A stretch of 64,000 nt of DNA from Macrolepiota albuminosa (lineage: Eukaryota; Basidiomycota; Agaricomycetes; Agaricales; Agaricaceae): contig JAMWFC010000054.1 of assembly GCA_027475525.1 (NCBI GenBank), positions 682,001 to 746,000 of the forward strand, written 5' to 3'. Positions within the stretch are counted from its first letter, which is position 1. The number at the start of each line of letters is the position of its first letter. The notes beneath the pieces are model-generated. The model had not been told where the DNA came from. It saw only the letters and a program-made list of their open reading frames with translations, and did not search any database. Below are positions 35,582-45,922 of the stretch, in pieces. The position numbers and the translations under genes are program-made.

Positions 35582-37781
35582 CTATGACCTGGATGACGAT
35601 GCTCCCGCAACAGCGCCCGTCTCAGTCACCATTGCCTCCTCCTCCAGTGCGACGTTAATCGTGGGAGGGGGAGGCGCCGATTCCGTCCTCAGTGGGGTTA
35701 TAGGCCCCTTGACTGCAGGCGTGTCTACCACCATAGGCTCTGTTAGTGCAACGTTAATCGCTGAAGCGGTGGTGGTAAGCGTACCCTGCTCTGCCGTGCG
35801 TGACAGGAGATTGACCCGGCCTGGGTCCATGTCCGCTGTTGGCAGGTCATGCGCTGCCGAGCGTTTTAGGAGGTTGACCCGATTCGGGTCCATGCCAATC
35901 AAGTAATAGAGGCCGTTGGCCTCAGGGTTTTCTGGGAGCTTGCTCTCCTCGTGGTGCTTGAACATCAGACGATAGTGATCGTCTTCAGTCATCTCCCGCC
36001 ATCCATCCCATTGCAGGATTGCGGCAGGGGTGCCATACTTGGAGAGGCGCTCCATGCGCTCGTCATCGACCTGCTTGAAGATGTCCATAGACATCGTGGG
36101 GGAATGGAACTGCTGTTTCAGGAAGACTACACCGTACGTGTATGCGTGGTCCACCCATTCCAGTGGGATCCGGTTGTGTAGAAGGACGCGTAATGCGTCG
36201 TCGTTGGGCACGTGAACTTGGTGAATTTTGAGCTGCGGCCCATGTTGGGGCTCAAATGGCTGCTCGGGAAACATGGCATCATACGAGGCAATCACCTCTC
36301 GATAAAGCCCTGGATGGGCCATGACAAGGGTCATGCGCCGCACAATCACCGGCTTGGCTGCGCTGTTAGCGCACAGAGCTCGACATAAGGTGAACCTGAA
36401 GAGGGTCCGCCAGTGCATGCGATAGGCATGATCCACGGCGATACCTTGATAGGTATTTTCCAACCCGGGTCGGCCAAAGACCAGCGTGTACTGCGCCAAT
36501 TGGTCGAGGTCGAACGGTGTGGCTGGATCCTGAGTGCGCATTACGCGCAACGCCATGGTGCCATCGTCTTTTGTGCGCAAAAAGTGCCCCGGAATGTGTT
36601 GTTGCTCGACAAGAGCGAGGTCGTCAGGGCCCTGCATCGGGTTGACGAGTTCTTGGTACCTAGGCTCCTTCATCAGGAGCTGCATGGTTCGATCATGCAG
36701 AGCCTCCACTGTCCACTGCGCAAACATCTGGAGCTCTGTAATCAACATATACACGACGATTCTGTTGCGACGTGGGACGTGCACATTTGCGTAATACTTA
36801 TAGAGCTGGTCCAGCTCTAGCGGAGTGCGGGGAAGACCGCGTGGGGCGTGCTTATACACAATCGTGCCCGGGATGTGGGCAGGATGGCCAGAGGAATATT
36901 CATATGACGCCGCTCTATTAGCGTCAGCTCCCATCAACACCGTATTCATGGCATACGAATAATAGGTGCAATGGCTGAGTGCTCCTCTAAAGCACGAGTT
37001 CATTCTCCCATCAACACCGTATTCATGGCATACGAATAATAGGTGCAATGGCTGAGTGCTCCTCTAAAGCACGAGTTCATTCACTCAATATCGAGCGGAC
37101 CCCACACCTTCACCCCCAAGCCATCGGGGATCCTCCCCGAACATTCATCCTCGGCCCTCGACTTCTGGGCCTTTAGCTCCTTGGCGTGAATTGCCTTCTT
37201 CTTCGCAATGCGCTTATTGTGTGCTACTCGTTGGAATCGGTCTGCGGCTGATTCCCCCTCCTCCCTGTCCTCCTCCTGCTCTGAGCTTGACGGACAGGGA
37301 TGGTACTGGTTTTTTGCCTCTATCAGGCCTAGTCTTCCCCCTTGAGGTCGCCACCAGACCATCATACTGCTCCGGCGTACGGGGGTCTGGGGTCAAGACG
37401 ACCACGGGATACTTTGCTGGTGGGGCCGGTACAAACACCGGCAACATGAACAACATCTGGACTTCTCCCGCTCATGCGGGAATGCCAGCAGGAAAGAGTA
37501 TAACCTCCAATTTGGAGGCATCAAGAGGCGGCTTGCAGCCGCGGCGCTGACGAGACAGCCCTGACTTGGTCAGGGCGGACAATTCTGGTTGTGGCTGAGC
37601 CACCGGAGGGGCAGGCGCATTTTGCGCCAGAGTATTCCCTCCAGGCCCAGCACAAGGAGTGACAGTAACGGGCGCTCTTGGCGCCACAGCGACGGGTTTG
37701 GACCCCCTAGGTGGGGCCCGAGATGATGCGGCTTCCCGCTGACCCAAGGACAGACCTGCCAAGGGTTCACTGACGGCAGCC
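35582..37781 (-). pseudogene. Element C ORF3, main part (unknown function)
   Basis: A long minus-strand frame downstream of pol in element C. From 37781: Pro/Ala/Ser-rich start (SEPLAGLSLGQREAASSRAPP), then LVATSRGKTRPDRGKK, a K/E-rich helical part (EEDREEGESAADRFQRVAHNKRIAKKK), then a ~490-residue globular part (MGADANRAASYEYSSGHPAH onward) with two similar segments, RTPLELDQLYKYYANVHVPR and ATPFDLDQLAQYTLVFGRPG. The C-terminus is low complexity. TGA stops near 37472 and 37081 fit CGA to TGA, and there is one frame change near 37310. I recognise no known domain. It probably began at 53637 before element B split it. Confidence 0.55.
36928..37081. repeat. Tandem repeat, period 77
   Basis: Inside ORF3. 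Explains the doubled NSCFRGALSHCTYYSYAMNT-like segment at the apparent ORF start. Confidence 0.95.
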
Positions 37782-39381
37782 AACCTGATTCTTTAGCGAC
37801 TTTAGCTCCCTTTCCAACGTCTCGATCCTCTCCTCTCGTGACAACGTCGGTCGCTCACTAACAGCGTTAAGCTGGAGTACTTCATGGATTAGCGCCTGTT
37901 GTGGAGTTGTTTCTGCCTCCGCTGCGGCCATACTATTGAGATTGCCCATCGCTAAGTTCCCAGGGTTACGTCGGTGCCATTCATCAATTCGCCCCTGGAA
38001 GGTTCGGTGCTCAGGATATAGAGGGATGTTAGCGCCGGAGGGTAGGACTATTTTCCCGTCGGCGCCTCGGCGTGCTCTTCCTTGGCGCAGGTATTGTTCA
38101 AGGATAGCGCAGCGTCTGCGAGTCATCGTATGTCCTGCCTCACCACAGAAGTGACAAGGGCCGGATTGCATATTACCTCGTGGCGCATTAAGGCTAGTCG
38201 AGATTAACGTTTCCAATTTGCTCATAACGTTTGCGACAGCCGTGTTGACTGCGTTTTCCAGGTCCTCCTTCTTGACAAAACCTCCTTGATTGTTAGTTAC
38301 GCTAGGTGCGGGCGCCGCAACAGGTGGCGCCTTTCCTCCGTTATCAGTGCTAGAAGGTCGCTGGAAGGGGATGCCAGTATCCGTGCCTTTCAGTATCCAT
38401 TTACCTGCTTCAAAGACGTCTTCTATATCGTAGGGTTCCTCAGGATGGTGGTCGGACTTAAGAATTTCCAAGCGACGAGCTATACGAGTCCAAAGGGATG
38501 TTGGAATGCCTTGTTGAAACAGGCGCCGTTCCTCGTTCCTGTAGAGTTTGCCATTCTGTACTAGCCATCTTGCAATTCGCTGGAAGTCTCGATAATAAGT
38601 AGATAGCGTGCCTAGTGTATAAATGCCCGTTGCGAAGGTATCCTGTACCAGTTTCTGGATTTCAAGGACGGTATAGCGCGTGGATTCCTCAGCGCCAGGG
38701 TACAGTTTAATGATCGCCTTTTTCCATTCCTCGTAGGTAAACGACCTTGGCACCGCCTCTCGTGTTAATCCTTGAAACTCATCCAGTCCCGTCCAGGATT
38801 CCGCGGTATCGTAGGAAACGTATCTGGCGGCGTATTCTTTCATTTGTGTGTTGTCGGTGACTCAGCAGTCGCGTAATAAATATTCCAATTCTCGGAAATA
38901 CTGTGTTAGCTCGCGAGGTTTCGTCTTGTCCCATTTTGGCGACGAGAAGTGGTTTCTTGGCGGCATACGCGGTGTGTTTGCCTGCTCCATACTAGCTGGC
39001 GTCGACGTCGTGGTGGGAATAGTAGTGTTAGTGGTAGTTTCGCTTGGCGGGGTTGTAGTCGGTACTGGCTCAGGTAATTCTGAGTCGCTAGGTTCTGGCA
39101 ATAATGACCTAGACAGCTCTTCCAAGGGAGTAAGCGGTGTATGGTTTTCACCTGCTAAGTATTTGAACGGTCGGGAAAATGGGAAGAAGCTTTCAGCCAA
39201 GCTATCTGGAGCGGCTTCAAGCTCCTGATCTAAAGTCTGCCTCGGTAGCGCGCCTGGTAAGTGTGGTGACTCAGTTAAGGTTTGCTCAAACGCGCTCTCC
39301 AATAGGAGGCGGCGCTGTCGCTGGGCTCGAGTTTCCGGCGGAATTCTGCCTCAATAGAACCCCTCACGGTGGGCTCCAAAA
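37782..39381 (-). mobile_element. Element A: truncated sister of element B (gag end only)
   Basis: Matches 50829-52428 of element B at a constant offset of 13,047 with only a few transitions. It shares the LTR 39382-40424 as its 5' LTR and breaks off at 37782, directly against ORF3 of element C. Contains gag (39302-38862 and 38843-37782) with the same in-frame TGA as element B. Confidence 0.85.
39363..39378 (-). other. Primer-binding site of element A
   Basis: Minus strand TGGAGCCCACCGTGAGG, three bases inside the LTR end. It is complementary to a 3' end CCTCACGGTGGGCTCCA, which ends in CCA as a tRNA would. The tRNA is not identified. Confidence 0.55.
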
Positions 39382-40424
39382 TGATGACGCCAACTGTGGT
39401 TGGGTGCGCTGGACGTATACGCAGTACAACACCGTCTCCAGCGCCTGGCGTACGGGTTTGTGAGGAGTCCCGGCAGGGTCCCAGTGTGCTCGAGCAGAGG
39501 TGATAGGGCGATGCGCTAGACGATAGCGCCTCGGGTGCTACCTAGCAAGTGGTAAGCGTCGTAGCTTAGGAGAAGTTATAGAGAAATAAACGAATAGCGC
39601 AGCGTAGCGTGCCCGTAGGTGGCACCGTAAACAACGAAGACGAGATAGACAAAGCTAGCGCTGAACTTGGTGGCAAAGTCAGGCAACGCTAGCGCAATTT
39701 GAACGCTAAGTGTAACTGGGTGCTCAAGAGGTTACGATTCGTTGTTATATACATGGCGAGTAGCTAGTTTTTATACTATGCACTACATTATTTCCAAAAT
39801 AAGTCCATTGACGGCGCTACCAATTAGCGCCTCTCTTCGTGACTGTAGCTAACGGCCACCTGTCAACGGCGACCTGCAGCACATGGGTGACGGCGACCAA
39901 CGGCGACTCTAAAACTACTTAGAAGTGGTACGAGTTTGCTCACTTTTTGATGTAATTTAATTGGCCATGCCATCCCGGGGTATGGTCAGGGAATCCTCGA
40001 CAGACGCCGTGAGCGCTAATTCCGGCGCTAAACATTGTACCATCTTTTGATAGATTTAAATGTCGGGTCTGCGTGTATCCTGTCTCGTCGTCATTGATTC
40101 TTTTAGACTTCTGATTGAGGTGCCTCGGTGATTGACAGCGCCAATTGCTAACTCCTTCCAGTACTGATCGGGGTTTGGTCAGAGTCCCCTCCCGCCGTTA
40201 TGCTAGCGCTATGAGTCCTGAGTCTTCTTGGTCTTCAAAGTAACTGAGTGGAGTGCGCTGAGGGGCTGATACTGGTGATTGAGATGAATGGACAAGTCTT
40301 GCCATAGAGCGCCCGCGCTAGGGCTGCTCTGTACCCAAGGCTGGTCGCTAGAGCCTTTAGTGTGTCAAGTGTTGGTCGGCCTATAATGTCCCTTGATGCG
40401 CTCAGTCCGAGTAGAAGCCTATCA
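39382..40424 (-). repeat. LTR shared by elements B (3') and A (5'), 1043 bp
   Basis: Minus strand begins TGATAGG at 40424 and ends ATCA at 39382. I saw one base difference from the LTR at 52429-53471. A perfect polypurine tract precedes it. Confidence 0.88.
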
Positions 40425-40433
40425 TCTCCCCCC
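40425..40433 (-). other. Polypurine tract of element B
   Basis: GGGGGGAGA on the minus strand, directly before the LTR start TGATAGG. This is the expected plus-strand priming site and fixes the 3' LTR boundary. Confidence 0.8.
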
Positions 40434-40581
40434 AACTGAAAAATTGACTGTCCTCAGTCAAACGCCGTCGTTAATTTGACTGCGCTACGGTCCATATAAT
40501 GCCGCCCCCCAACTGAAAAATTGACTGTCCTCAGTCAAACGCCGTCGTTAATTTGACTGCGCTACGGTCCATATAATGCCG
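40428..40581. repeat. Tandem repeat, period 77
   Basis: Begins at the polypurine tract of element B. Confidence 0.95.
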
Positions 40582-40589
40582 CGGCGCCT

Positions 40590-40597
40590 TATAAAAA
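40590..40597 (+). promoter_or_regulatory. TATA box of cargo gene 1
   Basis: TATAAAAA, 58 bases before the start at 40648, on the strand opposite to gag-pol. Confidence 0.5.
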
Positions 40598-40647
40598 GTC
40601 GTTTTCCGTACTTCACCTTCCCGTGTTTTCCTTCCCATCTTTCCAGT

Positions 40648-43472
40648 ATGTCCACTTCTTTCGACGCCTCTGCTCTCCGCAATTTCCTGGCTAAGGCCTC
40701 CTATTTATTTGATCGTGCTAAGTCTGTCGGTCCCGCCGATGCGCCACAAACCGTCCCTGGTATTATGCAACTCTATCGGCGCTGGCTCGTGGTCCGCGGC
40801 TCCGACAGTTCCTGGGAGCGGGGTGACGAGGTTCGCGAGTGGTGCGTGGCCCGGTACCGTGAGTATGAGGGTGCTGATTGGTTGCGCCCTTTCGCGGACC
40901 TTTTCGTAAGTTTTCTAAGTTTGATTTTGGCGTTGTGGCGCTAAGGTTCAGCGCCCATACTAGGCTCCCTCCTTATCTGACGAGATCGACGCGTTGTTGG
41001 CTAGTACCGAGGTTAGCGAAGTAAGTCCTTCCTTCTCCCCCTTTTTCCACTGTTAATCCTTGAGTAGTCGGTTGCCACGTCTCCCACCGTCGCCAGTCTT
41101 CCTACTGCCCCCTCCCCCTTTTTCCACTGTTAATCCTTGAGTAGTCGGTTGCCACGTCTCCCACCGTCGCCAGTCTTCCTACTGCCCCTCGGCCTCTACT
41201 GTCCCTTCTGTTCCTACCGCCCCTCCTTCTTCGACTTCTGTTCCGCCTCCTTCCGTTCTTGGCAGCCCTTTTCGTGGCGCTGCTTCTTCCACTCGCCCTG
41301 CCCCAAGCGCTGCTTCTCCCGTCCGTACTGCCCCTCCCCATTCGGCCATCAAACGTATTGCCGTTTCTCGTAGCGAGCCACGACCCGGCCCGACGCGCCC
41401 AACTTCTCACGGTCCTCCGCGTAATTTTGCCATTGTTATTGAACGAGCGCCTCCTGCTCACCCGGCCCGACGCGCCCAACTTCTCACGGTCCTCCGCGTA
41501 ATTTTGCCATTGTTATTGAACGAGCGCCTCCTGCTCATGCTAGTTCTCCTCCCAAACGTACCGTGCGTTCTTTTCCTATCTTCCTTACTCCATTTTTCTG
41601 ACTTCTCCCCCTTCCAGATCAATCTCCCTGCTCGTGTTCCCCCTTTGTATGTCGTAAGTGCTTTGCTCGTTGTCGCTAGACTTTAGCGCCTAAATGTTAA
41701 TGTCGATAGGCGCCTAACCAGACCATGTTCACCGACGCGGAGCTTCGCGACCTTTTGCGTCTTCGCCGTGATACTACCGTTATTGATACCGGCGTCCCGG
41801 CTGGTGTCCAAGTGCTGGGCGGCAAGAAGAAGGTTACCGTTGCGCCCTTGGAGCGTCGTGCGTTTAGGGCAAAGATTGGCGCGGTAAGCACTGTTTTGCC
41901 CCTTTGGAGGTTCATGCCGTCGCTGACTTCTTTCTTAGTGTGACAAGTGTTGGTCTGAGAACGACCCTGAGGGCTGCTGGTTTCCTACCGCGTCTCTGCC
42001 TTGCTATCGGTGCGATGCGTTGAAACGAGGCTGCGCCTTCAACGGGATTCGTACTCGTGAACGTGGTAGGGACGCCATTATGCAAAGGAACTATGAGCGC
42101 GCGGTGTTGGTTCGTAACGCCCGGGACTTCGTGCTGCAGCAACGTGATTTGGCGGCTACTCACCAACCCACGGTAATCAGCGCAGCCAGCCTGGCGCTGC
42201 CGACTACCCAGGATGGTACTACTGTGGCGGCACCTTTTGCTCGCTCTCCTCGTCGTCCCGTCCTTTCGAAGCGTAAGCCTGTTGTCGCGTCTCCTGGCAA
42301 GAGCCCTGGTAAGCGCCGCGAGCTAGCGCCTGCTACGCCTGTGGTTTTGTCTTCGACCGAGTCTTCTACGGATGAGGGGGAAGGCACTGAGAGGGATGCC
42401 GAGGGAGAGGATGATGATGAAGCTGAGCCCGTTGTTGATGCCGATGCGCTGTTGGCGGTACGCGCTCTCCTGCTTCGCCTTACTCCCCCTATCGCCGCTA
42501 ACCCTCATCAGAGTGACCCCAGTGGTAACCAGTACGCATTTCCCTAACTTCTCTTCTCTCCGCGTGCTAACTTCTTGACTGATAGGTCCCCCACTCCTGT
42601 TCCCGCCGTAGTGGCTATCCCTGCTGCCGAAGATGTCGTTATGTCTGATGCTGGCGCTACCCCTGCCCCCGAGTCGGTTGCGGCTAGCGACACCCCGGTG
42701 GCTCTTCCTATTACTCCGTCCCTTACTCCTCCCCACAGCTCCCCTTCTTTTACTAGTAGTCGCAAGACTTCTGCGGCGCCGGAGTCCGAAGGAACCCTGG
42801 TGCCGGAAGGTGAGCGTCGTCGCTGCTGGAGATACTTGCCTCCCTACGGCATCCACCGGAGTCCGAAGGAACCCTGGTGCCGGAAGGTGAGCGTCATCGC
42901 CGTTGGAGATACTTGCCTCCCTACAGCATCCATCTTTCTTCCGCCAGAGCTATGTCCCCCGGCGACGAGCGCCATGAGTGGACACCCCGTGCGCCTGTAA
43001 CTGTCCGGGTACGTCCGTTTTTGTTTGTTCCCCCTTTTCTCCCCTTTTCTAACCTTCCATAAGTTCGATCCCTTTTGGACTCCCCCTCCCGCCATGCGAG
43101 TTTCTGGTGACGCCTTCCCTTGGCTCTAACCTTCCATAAGTTCGATCCCTTTTGGACTCCTCCTCCCGCCATGCGAGTTTCTGGTGACGCCTTCCCTTGG
43201 CTCGGGACGAGTTCTCCTATCCTGTTACCCCTCTCCGCCCTTCTGCCGACCTTCGCCAGCAACTCCGCCATATCGAGGATGCGACCGAAGCCGTTGGTCG
43301 CGAACTTGCAAACCTGCGTCCTCGCGTTTCCACCTTAGCTCGCCGCGAGCGCCTCCTTCTCGAGCTCCATGACGATATTACCGCTGCACTTGAGTGGCAA
43401 GCGAGTAACTCGATCCAGGACGGGGACTTGCTTCCTTTGGGCGATCCCGCCCTTCCCGAGTATGATCCGTAG
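40648..43472 (+). CDS. Cargo gene 1 of element B: zinc-cluster-like protein, intron-containing
   Basis: Plus strand, opposite to the element. Starts MSTSFDASALRNFLAKA. Exon 1 encodes a ~90-residue helical domain ending RPFADLF at a GTAAGT donor (about 40906). Next come APSLSDEIDALLASTEVSE, a Ser/Pro/Ala-rich stretch, LPARVPPLYV, then TDAELRDLLRLRRDTTVID..RAFRAKIGA (41728-41883). After an intron: CDKCWSENDPEGCWFPTASL..CYRCDALKRGC (about 41942-42037), that is C-x2-C-x8-C-x8-C-x2-C-x6-C, close to the fungal Zn2Cys6 pattern. An acidic linker (EGEDDDEAEP) and a C-terminal helical part (HIEDATEAVGRELANLRPR..ARRERLLLELHDDI) end at TAG 43470-43472. Likely nuclear and DNA-binding by analogy. Whether this is one gene or two (second start 41725) is open. 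Four period-77 repeats disturb it. Confidence 0.55.
41035..41188. repeat. Tandem repeat, period 77
   Basis: Over an intron/exon border of cargo gene 1. Confidence 0.9.
41383..41536. repeat. Tandem repeat, period 77
   Basis: In the Ser/Pro-rich part of cargo gene 1. Confidence 0.95.
42779..42932. repeat. Tandem repeat, period 77, copies not identical
   Basis: The two copies differ at about four bases, so they come from two different sequence versions. Confidence 0.9.
43048..43201. repeat. Tandem repeat, period 77
   Basis: One mismatch between copies; near the last exon of cargo gene 1. Confidence 0.9.
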
Positions 43473-43506
43473 TTGCCGACCATCAGCGCTTTTAAACTTT
43501 TTATGG

Positions 43507-43660
43507 ACTTTGTCTTTTGATACGAACTTTGTAGTGTGATACTAAAATAAACGCCTCCCTTGGCTTCAAATCGTCAGTTTGTAACTTTGTCTTTTGATAC
43601 GAACTTTGTAGTGTGATACTAAAATAAACGCCTCCCTTGGCTTCAAATCGTCAGTTTGTA
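43507..43660. repeat. Tandem repeat, period 77
   Basis: Non-coding, just after cargo gene 1. Confidence 0.95.
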
Positions 43661-43776
43661 AGTAATCAAAGAAAATAAGTAAAAAGGGGAAACGCTCAGT
43701 AGATCATCATGGCGCAAAAACCCCTGTTGCCGGCGCTGCCCAATAGCCATTATCGCGCCAGCCTAAGTAGAAAATA

Positions 43777-43930
43777 GGAACTGTCTGGAAATAAATAAGC
43801 AGATCCATGTAAGAAGTAGCGCGTATAAAGAAATAGAAAACCAGTGATCGCTTGGAACTGTCTGGAAATAAATAAGCAGATCCATGTAAGAAGTAACGCG
43901 TATAAAGAAATAGAAAACCAGTGATCGCTT
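43777..43930. repeat. Tandem repeat, period 77
   Basis: Non-coding; one mismatch (gtagcg/gtaacg). Confidence 0.95.
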
Positions 43931-44004
43931 TGTGGCTATTCGGTGATGGTGATCATAAGCGCTAGGTCTAGAATGGCGATTTCCTTTCTGCGCGGTCCAA
44001 CAAT

Positions 44005-44158
44005 GAGTCAAGCGCCTCTCATTGGCTAGTATCTTCGTCAGGGTCCTCGTTCTTTGTGAAACGTCCTCCCACGCTGTCGCCGAGTCAAGCGCCTCTCATT
44101 GGCTAGTATCTTCGTCAGGGTCCTCGTTCTTTGTGAAACGTCCTCCCACGCTGTCGCC
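44005..44158. repeat. Tandem repeat, period 77
   Basis: Non-coding, upstream of cargo gene 2. Confidence 0.95.
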
Positions 44159-44222
44159 GTTCTAACTCTAGCCATGTCCTATAAATTGCATATGCATCAA
44201 CTGGATCTCATCAGTCTTTGCG

Positions 44223-44769
44223 ATGACCAGCCCGACCGGCCTGGTGTGGACTCCCCGCTGTGATCGTGCTCACGTCATGATGGACCCTCCCACTTTCCTA
44301 GAGCGTGTCACCTCTTTCCTTCACCACTATCCTGCTGGCAGCGTGCCAGAACTGGACGATGGCGCCCTCGAATTAAGTCGTCGCTGCCAGTTGCTGCGTG
44401 CGGCCTGTGAGATCTGGTCGGATAGCAAACCTCTGATGCAGTTTGGTATGGAGAAGGCCTGGAGTCGCATTTTTCAGGTGCGCTCCTGCCTTTTTCGCCC
44501 TCTTCTTTGCTGACAGTCGCTAATTAAAGCAAATTCCTCCCACCTCCACGCGAGAGCGTCTTGAGCTGCTGCTGGAAGAAAGCCACTATCTGGTCCGTCT
44601 GTCCTTACCCCGTTACTCCTTTCTTTTCCTGTCTAACCGCGCCTTCTTCACCAGTCTCCTCGTTCTTCTACCGGTGGTCGCCTCTTTCGTGGCCCCTCTG
44701 ACGGAGGGACGCGTCTCCTCCTGTTGCCCGCTCCTTGATTTGCTTTTGCCTCCCATGTCGTTTATGTAA
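44223..44769 (+). CDS. Cargo gene 2 of element B, unknown function
   Basis: Starts MTSPTGLVWTPRCDRAH. Exon 1 (44223-44477) encodes a ~85-residue helical domain (PPTFLERVTSFLHHYPAGSV..ALELSRRCQLLRAACEIW) ending at CAG|GTGCGC. Exon 2 from 44530 reads QIPPTSTRERLELLLEESHY. It may run on to TAA at 44767-44769, or splice again near 44590 to an Arg/Gly-rich tail ending about 44738. The domain resembles that of cargo gene 3 in spacing. No known family recognised. Confidence 0.45.
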
Positions 44770-44980
44770 GGTGATCTTCCCTTCTCCGTAGCGCCACAGA
44801 ACTGACAGATTTTAGATTCTTGATTTCCAATGTCGTCGTATATTAAATGCATCGTTGTTGTCGCCCCCCCCCCCTCGTGATTGTTTCGCCCATGTAAAAG
44901 TTCCTAAGTCGCTGCGACCCTGCAAGTAGCTAGAGATATTTTATGGGCTCTGCCGCCCTTAAGTTTGTTAGTATTTCATC

Positions 44981-45775
44981 ATGCCAGCACCCTCCATACT
45001 TCTCCCAGATCCGGAACTTCCTCACCGCCCCGCGATCTTGGATCGTATTGAACACTTCCTGGCTATTATGCCTACGGGGGGTTTCCCTCATGAAAACGGA
45101 AATACCATGACCCTGGTGCGCCGATATCGCATCCTGTTGGACGCCTCCACCGAATGGATGATAGACCAGGATGAGTCTCTGGTCACGGTTCGCCTCCTGT
45201 TAGCGCGTATCTTGTTTGTTGCTCATGTGTTCGCAGTCGACTATTACGCCTAGCACAGCAAGTTTGGCGAGCCTTCTTCGGGAGACTGGTAGTTTGGTTA
45301 GTCAATAGCTCTTTCCTTCTGACCTTGGGTTGCTAATTCCATGCCGTTGCCAAGAGCCTTTCGTGGCTTCCCCTTCCGCTCCTGGTTGAGTCCCGTGCCC
45401 CTTGGGTTGCTAATTCCATGCCGTTGCCAAGAGCCTTTCGTGGCTTCCCCTTCCGCTCCTGGTTGAGTCCCGTGCCTGTAGGGCAGTCCTCGACCGCGTG
45501 GTCTTTCCTTTCCCACCCTCGCTTCAGCCCTCCTACGGGAGTGGGACCTTTCCCCCGAACTCGCTGCCCCTCCTCCAGGCGCTCCTCCTGCGCCAACTCC
45601 TAGCGCTCCAGTACCTTCATCCTGCATTCCTCCCGCCGTATCTCGCAACGCGCCGCCTTCGAGCACTCCGGTGCCTACACCAGGCGCCCCTCTTCCTCCT
45701 CCAGGCGGTCCTCCCTCCTTTAGGCGGCCCAGGGAGCGAGTCCGAGGTTCTCGTCGCCGGTCTTCTTCAGCATAG
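44981..45775 (+). CDS. Cargo gene 3 of element B, paralogue of cargo gene 2
   Basis: Starts MPAPSILLPDPELPHRPA. RPAILDRIEHFLAIMPTGGF and TLVRRYRILLDASTEW line up with the corresponding parts of cargo gene 2. The open frame ends at 45253. A plausible spliced tail is the Pro-rich stretch PPPGAPPAPTPSAPVPSSC.. ending in basic RRPRERVRGSRRRSSSA at TAG 45773-45775. Exact splice sites are not resolved because a period-77 repeat lies between. Confidence 0.4.
45323..45476. repeat. Tandem repeat, period 77
   Basis: Within cargo gene 3. Confidence 0.95.
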
Positions 45776-45922
45776 CTCGTAACGTAGTAACCGTAGTTGA
45801 TTTTGTGTTCTCGCCTGTACCATAGCTATTTATGTCATCCAATATGCCTTCCGAAAGGGAGACATGACCTAAGTTTACTTAACGGGGGCGCTAACACCTA
45901 GCGCCTCGTCCTTCGCCTTCAT

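Larger units (their letters stand above)
43473..44222. other. Spacer between cargo genes 1 and 2
   Basis: No conserved ORF; contains three period-77 repeats. Confidence 0.5.

Noticed and set aside
38848..39228. Plus-strand 126-residue frame in gag (also at 51895-52275)
   Set aside because: Present in both copies only because gag is duplicated; it is the exact complement of the gag frame.
41102..41501. Open frames opposite cargo gene 1 rich in Arg/Gly or Leu/Pro
   Set aside because: Shadows of the Ser/Pro/Ala-rich coding frame on the plus strand; no start context or conservation.
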